Positions 1-9,898 of a stretch of 64,000 nt of DNA are shown piece by piece. The position numbers were made by a program, and so were the translations under genes. Each line of letters begins with the position of its first letter. The stretch's first letter is position 1. The stretch comes from Carnobacterium gallinarum DSM 4847 (GTDB lineage: Bacteria; Bacillota; Bacilli; Lactobacillales; Carnobacteriaceae), in contig NZ_JQLU01000005.1 in assembly GCF_000744375.1 (NCBI RefSeq), positions 2,589,496 through 2,653,495 on the forward strand, in the 5' to 3' direction. The notes beneath the pieces were generated by a model that saw only the letters and a program-made list of their open reading frames with translations, ran no database searches and was not told the origin of the DNA.

Positions 1-261
1 AATTTTTGCTGATTAATTTGATTCCCAACTATCTTAAATACATAGGAATAGAGTATGTAATGGATATAAGCGTTCATCAAAACGATCAATATGACGACTG
101 ATTTGTAAAAAGAAAAACTTATAGGTAAAGTATATTGAATTATAGCTATAAACTAAATGAATATTTTGAATAATTATGAATGACTGTTTAAGAAGCTATC
201 CAATAAATGATACTGAGTAAGTTTATAGTTAAAGATACTTAATTGAAGGAGCGATTACAGG

Positions 262-1440
262 ATGAAAAAATCTAAAATTTTTTCAATTTTATTTACAATA
301 ATGGTGTTACTAACAACTTACTTGCCACAAAAAGCTTATGCTGCTAATGAAGATAGTTCAGTTCCTATTTCGGCAAATGTAGTTTTACCAGAAAATCAAT
401 ACAAAAAGGAAGCATCGTATTTCTATTTGAAAATGACTCCTGGTCAAGAGCAAGAACTTGAAGTCAAATTAAACAATGGTTCAGATAAGGCACAAACCGT
501 TGATATTAGTTTAGCTTCAGGTATTACAAATGATGGTGGAATTATTGATTATCCAGATGATTTGAAAAAATTTGATAAAACCTTGAAATATCCATTTTCA
601 AAAATTGCTTCAACAGATAAAACAGCCACTATTGATCCCAATTCTACAAAATCAATTTTTATTAAAGTGAAAATGCCTGCTGAAGAATACGATGGTATGA
701 TTATTGGTGGGATTAATATTAGTTTAAAAGAGAATAATGACAAAGAAAAAGCCGACAAAGATTCTGAAGGTGGCATGAAAATAAAAAATGTTATTCGATA
801 TAACTTTGGTATTGTTTTAATTGAAAATGAAAATGTAGTTATTCCTGATATGAAATTGAATAAAGCTTATGCAGGACAAGTCATGGGGATTAATACAATT
901 AAGGCAAATCTATCTAATACAGAGTCTTGGATTATTGATAACCTTGATATTACTGCGAAAGTTTCTAAAAAGGGTAGTAAAGAAGTTCTTTATGAAACGA
1001 CTAAAAACGGGCTAAGAATGGCACCTAATTCTAATTTTGATTTTGGAATTGGAATGGGGAATAAAGCTTATAAAGCTGGTAGCTATAAAGTAACGATTGC
1101 AGCTAAATCAGATAGTCCAGAAAAAGAATGGAATTTTGAAAAAGAATTTACAATTGATAGTGAAACAGCCAAAAAATTAAATGATAAAGCAGCTGAACTA
1201 GAAGCGCCTGATTATACAATGTATTGGATTATTGGTGGTGTTAGTTTAGGTGCATTGCTGATTGTTGTTATTGTAACTCTAGTCATTTACAAAAAAAAGA
1301 AAAAAGCTAGAGAAAAAGAAGAGCGTCGAAAACGTTTGATGAGAAAGAAAAAACGTCAAGCACAAAATAAAAAAAGAGCAGCAACTAATTCAGCTGATAA
1401 GTCAGTGAAAAGAAAAACAAATTCTACAAAAAAAGAGTAA
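262..1440 (+). CDS. WxL-interacting cell-surface protein (DUF916/DUF3324)
   Basis: A 392-residue exported protein. It starts with a signal peptide (about residues 1-27, cleavage after AYA), continues with a beta-rich ectodomain matching the DUF916 then DUF3324 order, and ends with one membrane helix (about 318-343) and a tail of some 45 residues very rich in Lys and Arg. In this family the ectodomain binds peptidoglycan and WxL-domain proteins at the wall. The next gene is another exported protein, which fits a WxL-type surface cluster, but no WxL-domain protein is inside the window; the rest may lie upstream. A GAAGGAG ribosome site precedes the ATG. Nothing else was recognised in bases 1-261. 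Confidence 0.88.
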   Translation: MKKSKIFSILFTIMVLLTTYLPQKAYAANEDSSVPISANVVLPENQYKKEASYFYLKMTPGQEQELEVKLNNGSDKAQTVDISLASGITNDGGIIDYPDDLKKFDKTLKYPFSKIASTDKTATIDPNSTKSIFIKVKMPAEEYDGMIIGGINISLKENNDKEKADKDSEGGMKIKNVIRYNFGIVLIENENVVIPDMKLNKAYAGQVMGINTIKANLSNTESWIIDNLDITAKVSKKGSKEVLYETTKNGLRMAPNSNFDFGIGMGNKAYKAGSYKVTIAAKSDSPEKEWNFEKEFTIDSETAKKLNDKAAELEAPDYTMYWIIGGVSLGALLIVVIVTLVIYKKKKKAREKEERRKRLMRKKKRQAQNKKRAATNSADKSVKRKTNSTKKE

Positions 1441-1586
1441 TGAATTCAAAAACTAACATAGGATGCATAAATTATTAAATTCCTTATTTTTTGATAATTT
1501 GATAAAATTAAAAATGTTTATTTTATGTTATGATTTATTTATCGGCTTAAATAAAGTTGAAATTTAGTTAATAAAAGGGGAAAATT

Positions 1587-2879
1587 ATGAAAAAAACAAT
1601 TACAAAAGTTGCTTTAATTGCAACACTATCTTTATCAACAGGAGTCTTATTAGCTCAAACGGCTCACGCTACTGAAGGAGTCTCTACAACAGGGATTGCG
1701 TTAAAAAGTTCGGTAGTTGTAAATACCTATGAAGAGTTGGCTACTGCTTTAAAAGATGTTTCTATTAGTGAGATTATTGTAAATAATAATATTACGTTCC
1801 CAAAAGCAATTACTGGAGTACCTGCTCGTAATGTTCGTATCTATGGTTCAAAAGATAAAGCTATTACAATTAATTTAGGTAAATATTGGATTAAAGGAAA
1901 TTCTATTAAGAATTCTGATAGTAATGCAGTCATGACTTTAGAAAATGCTAATATTGTTGGTTATCGTAAATTGGCAACGTTCCTTAAAGGTGAAAAAGGT
2001 TGGGATTTTGTTTCAAAAAATAATGATTTCAACGGTGAATCATTAGTTCAATTAAATAATGGTCATTTAACCTTTGAAGGTACAAATAATATGGATGCTG
2101 AAGATGAAATTGGTTGGGTTAATCATGTAACTTTTGCTGAAAATTCTGTATTAAATGGAGTTGCCGCAAACAGTGGACATGATCGTAGTGCTTTTCGTTT
2201 TAAAGGAACATATGCAAATGGTTATGGTGGGATTGTAACTTTAGAAGATAATTCAGAAGTGAATTTAGAAGTTAAAAATAAAGCTCGTGCCGCATTTAAT
2301 GGAAAAGTAAACAAAGTTAACATTGGTACTAGAGCAATCTTAAATATCAATACAGACGGAACTGCAATTGAATTCGAGAAGAGTAGTTTGCATAAAACGA
2401 ATCCTGAGTTTAATGTTGGTGAATCTGCGATAGTTTCAGTTAAGTCTAACGGTGAAGCAAAAGTTGCTAAACCAGCAATCAGCTTTAAACAACCAGGAAG
2501 TCAATTTAACATGGCTTCTCAGGCGACTGTAAACATTATTGGAACAGCTGCAACAGGAGTTATTGAGTCTGCTAAAGATACTAATTTTAATTTTGATAAT
2601 GCTGCTCGTCTAGTAGTAGAAAATGAAACAATTGGTTCACCTGTATTTTCTACAAAACAAACTTTCGCGACTAGCTTTAATATTTCTGGTGATTTTTTAA
2701 CTGTAAATGCTTGGGATAAGCAAACGGTTAGAGCTGGTAGTTGGGATATTTTATCGAATACTACTTTTAATGTGAATAAAGGTGCAACATCAACAATTGT
2801 TTCAGATTTTGAAAAATTTGTTGAAGAATTTAAAGTAGAAAACTATGGTAAAATTGTAATTGAAAACGGTGGATTTTAA
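1587..2879 (+). CDS. Secreted pectate-lyase-like (beta-helix) adhesin domain protein
   Basis: A 430-residue protein with a clear signal peptide (cleavage near AHA, residue 28). The rest is beta-strand-rich, with many short Asn/Gly-rich turns, and begins with a pattern (VNTYEELATALKD, then NNNITFP) typical of pectate-lyase-like adhesive domains found in Lactobacillales surface proteins. No LPXTG sorting signal and no C-terminal WxL motif is visible, so it may be released or held by a partner such as the preceding DUF916 protein. No catalytic residues were identified; adhesion is inferred from family context. AAAGGGG precedes the ATG and a strong terminator follows. Confidence 0.75.
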   Translation: MKKTITKVALIATLSLSTGVLLAQTAHATEGVSTTGIALKSSVVVNTYEELATALKDVSISEIIVNNNITFPKAITGVPARNVRIYGSKDKAITINLGKYWIKGNSIKNSDSNAVMTLENANIVGYRKLATFLKGEKGWDFVSKNNDFNGESLVQLNNGHLTFEGTNNMDAEDEIGWVNHVTFAENSVLNGVAANSGHDRSAFRFKGTYANGYGGIVTLEDNSEVNLEVKNKARAAFNGKVNKVNIGTRAILNINTDGTAIEFEKSSLHKTNPEFNVGESAIVSVKSNGEAKVAKPAISFKQPGSQFNMASQATVNIIGTAATGVIESAKDTNFNFDNAARLVVENETIGSPVFSTKQTFATSFNISGDFLTVNAWDKQTVRAGSWDILSNTTFNVNKGATSTIVSDFEKFVEEFKVENYGKIVIENGGF

Positions 2880-2890
2880 TAATAACTATT

Positions 2891-2932
2891 AAAAAATGGA
2901 AATGGCTTGCTTAAGCCATTTCCATTTTTTTT
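2891..2932 (+). terminator. Rho-independent terminator
   Basis: Perfect 18-bp inverted repeat (2891-2908 with 2913-2930), 4-base loop, and a run of T. It ends the surface-protein transcript. Confidence 0.92.
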
Positions 2933-3106
2933 GATACATATTTCCTTAGTTTAAATAAACTTACTAGAAAATAAAGGTTATTCTTGCTATACTAGATAAG
3001 CTAATATTGCGATTTATCTGGTTGAATTATTTTTATTTTATTCCATATTGTCAGTAAAATAGTCGTTAAAAAGCATTAATTTTTGAATTTTACAGGGGGT
3101 TTTTAG

Positions 3107-5398
3107 GTGGAAGTTAATGAACATGATTTTAATTATGAGCAAAGACGTGTCGATTGGACAATTTCTGAGATTCTGAGACGCGAAATAATTTTAACAGACT
3201 CTGTAGAATCAGTACGTGGCGAAGCACAAGATATTCGCTCAAATTTTTGGAAAGATGTTACAGTGAATGTTAGTGAATCTGATGATGTAATTGAGACAGA
3301 AGTTAGTATTCGACAGCAGGAGCTGTTATTACAAGAACGAGAATTAAATTATAAACATGCTGAAAAACAATTAAAAGCAATGAAAAAATTAAAGAGTTCT
3401 CCTTATTTTGCTAGGATTGATATCCAAGAAGGGCAAAATGAATCTGAAACGATTTATATTGGAACAGCTTCGTTTATGGATCAGAATGATGAGTTTTTGA
3501 TTTATGATTGGCGTGCTCCAATTTCGAGTGTTTACTATGATGGTGCATTGGGAGAAGTTGAATATTTAACACCAGATGGTACACAGATAGTTGAAGTAAG
3601 TTTAAAACGGCAGTTCATTATTAAAGATGCTCAAATTGAGGCTATGTTTGATACAACTGAAACAATTGGAGATGAGATGCTTCAAGATATTTTGGGGAAT
3701 CAGTCTAATTCACAGATGAAAACTATTGTTTCAACGATTCAACAGGAGCAGAATAAAATAATTCGTGATACGACGAGTCAACTTTTATTTGTTCAAGGTG
3801 CTGCAGGGAGTGGAAAGACTTCGGCAATCTTACAAAGAATTGCGTATTTGCTTTATCATTTTCGTAATGGGTTAGATTCAAACCAAGTAGTGATTTTTTC
3901 ACCGAATAAGCTTTTTAATCACTATATATCTAATGTATTACCAGAACTTGGTGAAAAAAATATGATTCAAACCACTTTTTTAGACTTTGCTCAAGCACGA
4001 ATTCATGGATTACGAGTAGAAAGTTTATTTGAACAATTTGAAAACAAGGAAAATAAACAACGTCAAGAGTTATTGAATTTAAAAGAAAATGCTATTTTTT
4101 ATCGTAGTTTAGATCGCTATGCTGGATACCTTGAAAAAGGTGGTATGATTTTTAAGGATATTAAATTTAAGCAAGAAATTCTTTTTACAAAAAAGAAAGT
4201 TGCTGAAATTTTTTATTCTTTTCCCAGTCATTATACAATGCCACAACGATTCACTTATACAACTGAAAAATTATTAGATGAATTGAACCGACTGGTTAGA
4301 AAGGAATCTAAAAAGGAATGGGTTGAAGAATTACTAGAATCTCTCAGTGAAGAGGAGTATAAGGGTATGAGTGGCAATCAGAAATTTGAGAGCTTTAAAG
4401 AAGAGCAAACGTTCTTAGCCATGAAAGTTGTTCGCAAACAATTTAAACATGTACGCAAGTCGATTAATCAAAGACGCTACTATCATTTAAAAGCACAATA
4501 TGCTGATTTTTTGAAAGTTGTCCCAAAACTAATAAAATTAGACTCCTATGGAATCTCTCTAACTGAATGGCAATCTGAACAAAGTTCTGTTATTTCTAAA
4601 TTAAATAAAAAACAAATTATGATGGAAGATTCAGTACCGTATCTGTATTTGAAGGATATAACATTAGGCAAAGAAATGATGCGCACAATTAAATTTGTTT
4701 TTATTGATGAAATTCAAGATTATTCAGCTTTACAAATCACTTATTTAAAAAGTCTATTTCCAAATGCACGATTTACTATGTTAGGCGATTTAAATCAATT
4801 GATTTTTAAAAATAAAAAACAAGAGGATTCTTTATTTGATAGTATTGCACCATTATTTGATCCAGAACGTATTCAAAAGATTGAATTAACAAAAACATAT
4901 CGTTCAACAGCAGATATCACTAATTTTACGAAAGGAATTTTAGTTGATTCAGACACAATTGAAGCTTTTGAGCGTAAAGGTGATTTGCCAAAGGTAGTCA
5001 TTGATTCTAGTTATCCAGCAATGATTGATTCAGTCGTGGAGGCTGTTGCAGGAAAGCAGAGAGAATCTAATTTAACAGCGATAATCGGGAAAACAATCGA
5101 AGACTGTGAAAAGGCTTATGAGTTGCTTAAAACTAGGATAGATAGTACCTTGATTAGTAAAGAAAATCAAAAATTAACGGAAGGTATTATTGTTCTTCCA
5201 TCTTATCTAGCCAAAGGTTTAGAATTTGATACAGTGGTTGTTTTAGATGCATCTAATCACAACTATCATTTAGAATCTGAACGAACATTGTTGTACACGA
5301 TCTGTTCTCGGGCAATGCATCATTTAGTTATTACTAGCAATGGTCCAAAATCTACTTTATTTGATCATGTGCCATCAGAACTTTACCAAATAAAGTGA
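3107..5398 (+). CDS. helD: RNA polymerase recycling ATPase HelD (UvrD-like helicase fold)
   Basis: A 763-residue superfamily 1 ATPase. The N-terminal about 90 residues are a charged coiled coil, as in HelD proteins that reach into RNA polymerase. Walker A (GAAGSGKTSA) is near residue 232, the DEIQD Walker B motif near 535, and later helicase motifs (LTKTYRST, YLAKGLEFDTVVV) follow. HelD uses ATP to release stalled or post-termination RNA polymerase from nucleic acid. The start is GTG, seven bases after a GGGGG ribosome site. It is a single-gene unit; an extended -10 (TGCTATACT, ending at 2993) lies upstream and a shared terminator follows. Confidence 0.9.
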   Translation: MEVNEHDFNYEQRRVDWTISEILRREIILTDSVESVRGEAQDIRSNFWKDVTVNVSESDDVIETEVSIRQQELLLQERELNYKHAEKQLKAMKKLKSSPYFARIDIQEGQNESETIYIGTASFMDQNDEFLIYDWRAPISSVYYDGALGEVEYLTPDGTQIVEVSLKRQFIIKDAQIEAMFDTTETIGDEMLQDILGNQSNSQMKTIVSTIQQEQNKIIRDTTSQLLFVQGAAGSGKTSAILQRIAYLLYHFRNGLDSNQVVIFSPNKLFNHYISNVLPELGEKNMIQTTFLDFAQARIHGLRVESLFEQFENKENKQRQELLNLKENAIFYRSLDRYAGYLEKGGMIFKDIKFKQEILFTKKKVAEIFYSFPSHYTMPQRFTYTTEKLLDELNRLVRKESKKEWVEELLESLSEEEYKGMSGNQKFESFKEEQTFLAMKVVRKQFKHVRKSINQRRYYHLKAQYADFLKVVPKLIKLDSYGISLTEWQSEQSSVISKLNKKQIMMEDSVPYLYLKDITLGKEMMRTIKFVFIDEIQDYSALQITYLKSLFPNARFTMLGDLNQLIFKNKKQEDSLFDSIAPLFDPERIQKIELTKTYRSTADITNFTKGILVDSDTIEAFERKGDLPKVVIDSSYPAMIDSVVEAVAGKQRESNLTAIIGKTIEDCEKAYELLKTRIDSTLISKENQKLTEGIIVLPSYLAKGLEFDTVVVLDASNHNYHLESERTLLYTICSRAMHHLVITSNGPKSTLFDHVPSELYQIK

Positions 5399-5442
5399 GT
5401 GAAAAAGGCTGTTTTGACTAAAGATTAGTGAACTAAAAAATT

Positions 5443-5495
5443 AAAAACTGTAAGAAATCAGCATTTGTAAAAATGGATTTCTTGCAGTTTTTTTA
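5443..5495. terminator. Bidirectional terminator between convergent genes
   Basis: A 17-bp stem (5443-5459 with 5476-5492, one G-U pair), with A and T runs on its two sides. It can serve helD on the plus strand and the DUF308 gene on the minus strand, whose stop codon it touches. Confidence 0.88.
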
Positions 5496-6788
5496 GTTAT
5501 AGACTTGATAGGTAATCACATTACTGTCTGTTCGTTTAAATTCATGATTCAGAAAATCTAGATAAGCCCCAGGAGTTAAAATACCATTAATGGTGAGCAA
5601 GTCAATCCCAGATGGTCCAATAATAGTATCAGCTAAGAGAACACAATTGGTTGTTAAAACAAAATATGTTTTAAATTTGCCGCGATTGAATTTTGATAGG
5701 TGACAATGAGTCGCTGCATACAAACAACTAGCATAATCGCTGTATGGATTTGTTGCTTTTGTAAAGTTTTGACCTTCATCATTTTTGCGTTCCAAATGTG
5801 ATTTCCAAGGGTAACAATCCATTTTTAATTCATTAATCTTTTGTCGAATATCAATTCGTTGTTGTTCATTTAACTGAATGCCAAAGCCAAATAATGTTTT
5901 TTGATTATGTTCAATACAAAAACGAATATAATCCTCTTTTTGAGTTGAAATTAAAACGCCATCGCCAACTGTATCAAATAAGCGATAGGAATCCTCATCG
6001 TAGTTTCCATAAGAAATAATTTCACCATCAAAACACAGATCCATATGACCAATTGAACCATAGCTTTTTTCAGTAACATGAATAAAGATTTCTAAATCAG
6101 GAATAAGGTCTGATTTTTTCTCAACTAATTGAGGACTGTTGGTCTCGTTAGTATCAGAGTCTGGAGTTAAAATAGCGTTCGTTTCCTTAAGAACTGCTCG
6201 AGGAACAAATGCTTCAATAAATACTGGTGGAGTTAACCGTATTTTACGTTTCAATCGATTTTTAGTTTCAGGTGAAATAAAGGATTGAATGGTTAAGGCT
6301 AAATTTCCGATTCCGTATAAGGTAAAATAGAGTCCAATAATAATCAGAATATCATTAATAGCTAGTCGAGGAGACCATAATAACACGATGCCAAGTATAA
6401 CTTGGAAAATTCCGCTAACGAATAAATTAAAACGACCAGTTAGTTGATTTTTTCGATACGTTTGGTAATTGACTAGCAACGCAACTCCTTTTAAGACCAG
6501 ATAAGCTCCAAAAACAACAGCAAGTAGATAAAAGGGAATATTTGAGAAATAAAAAATAGCTGCTAAAATTAATCCAGTCAAGCCGTCTAACAGACTTCTT
6601 TTTTGTTGCCTTTTTTTTATAAAGAACTGAAAAAAATGAGAAAGACTATCGATTATTAAAGCGCCAGTAATCGTGATTGTTAAGATTGGCAATAAACTTG
6701 CATTTTTGTCCATAATAACAATTCCAATAATAAGTAAAAAAATACCTGAAAAAAATAAATAAAGTTGATTTAAGCGCATAACTGACAT
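5493..6788 (-). CDS. DUF308 membrane protein with C-terminal permuted papain-like domain
   Basis: A 431-residue protein in two parts. Residues 1-170 form about six membrane helices resembling HdeD/DUF308. After a polar linker (about 175-228), residues 229-431 form a soluble domain in which a His (GHMDLCF, H248) comes before a Cys (TTNCVLLAD, C382). That order is the one seen in circularly permuted NlpC/P60-type folds. It lies downstream of a glycolipid-type glycosyltransferase on the same strand; Listeria laf operons likewise pair glycolipid glycosyltransferases with a membrane protein of unknown role, though I cannot confirm homology. Enzymatic activity is an inference from residue order only. 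Confidence 0.7.
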   Translation of the reverse strand: MSVMRLNQLYLFFSGIFLLIIGIVIMDKNASLLPILTITITGALIIDSLSHFFQFFIKKRQQKRSLLDGLTGLILAAIFYFSNIPFYLLAVVFGAYLVLKGVALLVNYQTYRKNQLTGRFNLFVSGIFQVILGIVLLWSPRLAINDILIIIGLYFTLYGIGNLALTIQSFISPETKNRLKRKIRLTPPVFIEAFVPRAVLKETNAILTPDSDTNETNSPQLVEKKSDLIPDLEIFIHVTEKSYGSIGHMDLCFDGEIISYGNYDEDSYRLFDTVGDGVLISTQKEDYIRFCIEHNQKTLFGFGIQLNEQQRIDIRQKINELKMDCYPWKSHLERKNDEGQNFTKATNPYSDYASCLYAATHCHLSKFNRGKFKTYFVLTTNCVLLADTIIGPSGIDLLTINGILTPGAYLDFLNHEFKRTDSNVITYQVYN

Positions 6789-6897
6789 TAGAATCCCTCA
6801 CTTAAAATTTTTTTAAATAACGAACTCTCCATCATTCCAAATTAGGAATGAAAGAGAGCCCCAGTTGAAAAATAATTGCTTAAGTTAAATATAAAGA

Positions 6898-8082
6898 TTA
6901 TTTATAGAGTTTAATAATTTTTAAACCACGACGCTCTTTATATTCATATTCATCAATAACTGTTTGATAAAAAGATAAGACGTGATTGCCGAATGCTTCA
7001 GAGGAAATATCATATAATAGTTTGCTGCGTTTTTCAGCAAGTTCTGCTTCGTTCTTAGGACGATCTAATTCGTTTAAAATCGTTTTTGCCAGATCTGTAT
7101 CATCTAAAAATAACTGTCCAAAATCACCAGTTCCAATCAATCCTTCAGTATAAACGTTTTGTTTTGCAATAATATTCGTGCCACATGCTAAAGATTCGAT
7201 ATAAGTTAACCCTTGAGATTCTGATTCAGAGGCGCTAACGAATAAGTCAGCCATTGCATAGTATGCAGGAACTTCTTGACGTTCTTTTTCACCAATAAAA
7301 GTGAGATGCTCTGTAATCTGTAACTTAACAGCTAAGTCTTCTAGTTCAGCTTTTTGTGGGCCTTTTCCGACAATAACTAGTTGCAAATTAGGTTTGGCTT
7401 GAATTAATTCAGGCATTGCTTTCAAAATAGCTGTGATATTTTTTTCTTGAGAAAGTCGACTAAGAGATAGGATAATTGGAGTATCATTAGTGAAACCTAA
7501 TTCTTGACGAATATCTTTTTTATGATCCAAATTAAAGTCTGTTAGTACAACTCCAGTTGGTATAATTTCAATTGGCCGAACCACTTCATAGGTGCGCAAT
7601 TGTTCTAATACACGTTCGCTAGGAGCTATGACGCCATCCGTTTGGTTGCAAAAATATCTAGCTAAAAGCTTAACATGATAGGGTTTGACAATTTTTCCTT
7701 TCGCAATGTAATGGAGATAATCTTCATACATTGTGTGATAGGTATGAATACAAGGGATTTTTAAGTGCTTGGCCACTTGTTTTCCTGTTAATCCTAAACT
7801 AAACTCGGTTTGAGTGTGAATCAAATCTAACTCATATTCTTTGGCCTTTTTTACAGCTGTATGGGAACCGCTAACGGCAATTCTACGATCTTTAAATGAA
7901 AAAAAAGGAATACTGGTCAAACGTACAATATTAGGTTCATTCTCGTCTGCATTCGGATCGGTTGTTGTAAAAATAGTGACACGATGTCCATTTTTCTCTA
8001 ATTCATCTTTTAATGTTTTTATGGATGTTGCAACTCCACTGACTTGAGGGAGGTAGGTGTCGGTAAATAAGCCGATATTCAT
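6898..8082 (-). CDS. GT4 glycosyltransferase, diacylglycerol glycolipid type
   Basis: A 394-residue GT-B glycosyltransferase. The N-terminus (MNIGLFTDTYLPQVSGVATS) and the HTYHTMYEDYLHY segment are characteristic of the family that makes glycosyl-diacylglycerols, the lipoteichoic acid anchors (BgsB/LafA-like). The C-terminal domain has the donor-site ESESQGLTYIE motif. It lacks membrane helices and probably works at the inner face of the membrane. The GTG at 8091 overlaps the ribosome site AGGAG, so the ATG at 8082 with 8-base spacing is chosen. No second glycolipid glycosyltransferase is adjacent. The DUF308 protein follows after 109 bases. Whether it adds the first or second sugar cannot be told from sequence alone. 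Confidence 0.82.
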   Translation of the reverse strand: MNIGLFTDTYLPQVSGVATSIKTLKDELEKNGHRVTIFTTTDPNADENEPNIVRLTSIPFFSFKDRRIAVSGSHTAVKKAKEYELDLIHTQTEFSLGLTGKQVAKHLKIPCIHTYHTMYEDYLHYIAKGKIVKPYHVKLLARYFCNQTDGVIAPSERVLEQLRTYEVVRPIEIIPTGVVLTDFNLDHKKDIRQELGFTNDTPIILSLSRLSQEKNITAILKAMPELIQAKPNLQLVIVGKGPQKAELEDLAVKLQITEHLTFIGEKERQEVPAYYAMADLFVSASESESQGLTYIESLACGTNIIAKQNVYTEGLIGTGDFGQLFLDDTDLAKTILNELDRPKNEAELAEKRSKLLYDISSEAFGNHVLSFYQTVIDEYEYKERRGLKIIKLYK

Positions 8083-8362
8083 TTTAAACACTCCTTTACT
8101 TCGTAGAAACTTATAGAATTAAACTTACTAAATGCTATAAGTTAAATCCAGTTAATTATACCATTAATTGTTTAGTTTAGCATCTTGTCGGTACAAGTGA
8201 CTCTAATTTTTTTATCATTTGTCTCATTAAATCCGCTTATTTTCTGGAAATTTACAGAAAAACTTAAAAATTTATAGCAACTGTGTTATGATTAATAACT
8301 GTGTAAACAAATTTGTGACTTTATCTAAATAAAACACAAACTATTTAAAAAGGAGTATTAAA

Positions 8363-8971
8363 ATGACTGAATTTTCTGCGGAAAAATGGAATAAAATTAA
8401 TGAACAGACACAAGAATGGTATCAAGAATTTACAAAATCAGCAGCCTATCAAAGCTTAACTTCTGAGTGGCAACAAATAGATCAAAAAGTGATTATGGCT
8501 TTTACTGAATTTCAATATAAGAATTTCACAAGAGAAGCTAAAAAATGGACGGCAGCTTCTTTAGAGGAAACAATAGTGGATCAATTTCCTAGTGACTTGA
8601 TTTTAGAGAGTGAAAAGTTTGCAGGTATCCAACCAATTTTAACTGCATATTTTGAATTTTTAGAAGCTACAAATAAAATTAAGAATGCTCCAACATTAGT
8701 AAAACGTTTGGAAAAGGTTGCGCCAGAAATGGTTAAACGTGAAGCAAATCCAGTTAATTGGTCTGCTGTTAAAAAAACAGGAATGGAAATTAATGTTGTG
8801 CAGGCAGAAGTAAAGCCTAATGTTAAAAAAGCTACCCTGCCAAAACCGTCATCAGTTCAGCAAAAAATTCCTGCAGGGAAGAGACAGCCTATTCATCGTG
8901 AAAAAGTTGGACGCAATGAACTTTGTCCATGTGGCAGTGGAAAAAAATATAAAAAATGTTGTGGTGCGTAA
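8363..8971 (+). CDS. SEC-C metal-binding domain protein
   Basis: A 202-residue soluble protein. The last 20 or so residues are a textbook SEC-C zinc motif ([19 protein letters not shown], cysteines arranged CxC and CC), as found at the C-terminus of SecA. The first 130 residues are helical and rich in Trp, Lys and Glu, without a domain I recognise; a Lys/Pro-rich linker joins the two parts. It is a lone gene with a good AAGGAG site. SEC-C tails bind zinc and often mediate protein or ribosome contact; the specific role here is unknown. Confidence 0.8.
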   Translation: MTEFSAEKWNKINEQTQEWYQEFTKSAAYQSLTSEWQQIDQKVIMAFTEFQYKNFTREAKKWTAASLEETIVDQFPSDLILESEKFAGIQPILTAYFEFLEATNKIKNAPTLVKRLEKVAPEMVKREANPVNWSAVKKTGMEINVVQAEVKPNVKKATLPKPSSVQQKIPAGKRQPIHREKVGRNELCPCGSGKKYKKCCGA

Positions 8972-8997
8972 GTGTACTGAATGAATTTAAATAGAAA

Positions 8998-9037
8998 AGT
9001 CACCTACTTAACAAAATTTGTTAAGTGGGTGGCTTTT
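8998..9037. terminator. Bidirectional terminator
   Basis: Near-perfect 18-bp hairpin (one T-G pair) with a T run on the plus side and an A run on the other. It separates the convergent SEC-C and degV genes. Confidence 0.85.
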
Positions 9038-9040
9038 TGT

Positions 9041-9898
9041 TTAATCTAATAATTGAATGCCGATTCCAATTAAGCCAGGTCCAGTGTGAACACCTAATGC
9101 AGGTCCTACCGGGCCTTCTAAGATAGCTTCAGCATTTGGAAAAAGTACTTGTAGTTCTTTAGCAATTTCTTTAGCCTCTGGTTTCGCGGCTCCATCAACT
9201 ATAGCCAGATTAAACCGTTTGTGGGTACCAATAAATTCAGTGGCTAATTGAACAGCTCTAGCTAAACTTTTTTTGCGTCCACGAACTTTAGAAACAGTGT
9301 AATATACGCCATCCGTATTACAAGAAATAATAGGGCGTAGATTTAAAGCACCACCAAGAATGGATGAAACTAACCCAATACGACCACCTTTTTGTAGGTA
9401 AAGTAAAGTGTCTACACAAAAGAAGACTTTTGATTTTGCAATAGTAGCGGATAAAGTGGTTTTGATTGTTTCCCAATCTAAGCCTTCAGCAATCAATTGA
9501 CCTGCTTGGGTACCTTGCATGCCACTGCCGATTCCGATATTTTTTGTATCTAAAACAAAGACATCTAAGCTCGTATATTGTTCAGCAATTAAGCGCACTA
9601 AATTATTAGTACCACTTAAGCCACTAGAAATAGTTACTACAATGACTTTTTGATAGCCCTCTGCTTTAATCTTATCAAAAATAGTAGTGATTTCCTGTCC
9701 ATCAGGTAAAGAGGTAGATGGAATTTCGGTAGTCAGATTTTGATAGACATCTTCAGCAGTAATGTCCACTTTATCTGTGTAAACGTGATCTTTATAGATA
9801 ATTTTTAAAGGGATAACAAACATATTGTATTTTTCAATCATTTCATCTGGAACATCGGTACAGGAGTCAACTAAAAGTGCGATTTTTTCTTTGTTCAT
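9041..9898 (-). CDS. DegV family fatty-acid-binding protein
   Basis: A 285-residue DegV/EDD fold protein. The N-terminal LLVDSCTDVP and the SSGLSGT segment form the ligand pocket, and KGGRIG sits at the expected place. DegV proteins bind a fatty acid; some (FakB) present it to the FakA kinase to make acyl-phosphate for phospholipid synthesis. No fakA is nearby, so the exact role is open. The start ATG overlaps the stop of the DUF1836 gene by 4 bases (ATGA), showing translational coupling. The gene ends at a shared terminator. Confidence 0.88.
   Translation of the reverse strand: MNKEKIALLVDSCTDVPDEMIEKYNMFVIPLKIIYKDHVYTDKVDITAEDVYQNLTTEIPSTSLPDGQEITTIFDKIKAEGYQKVIVVTISSGLSGTNNLVRLIAEQYTSLDVFVLDTKNIGIGSGMQGTQAGQLIAEGLDWETIKTTLSATIAKSKVFFCVDTLLYLQKGGRIGLVSSILGGALNLRPIISCNTDGVYYTVSKVRGRKKSLARAVQLATEFIGTHKRFNLAIVDGAAKPEAKEIAKELQVLFPNAEAILEGPVGPALGVHTGPGLIGIGIQLLD

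Noticed and set aside
5493-6788. Simple HdeD acid-resistance protein
   Set aside because: Only the first 170 residues resemble DUF308/HdeD; the protein is more than twice the usual length and has a separate soluble domain.
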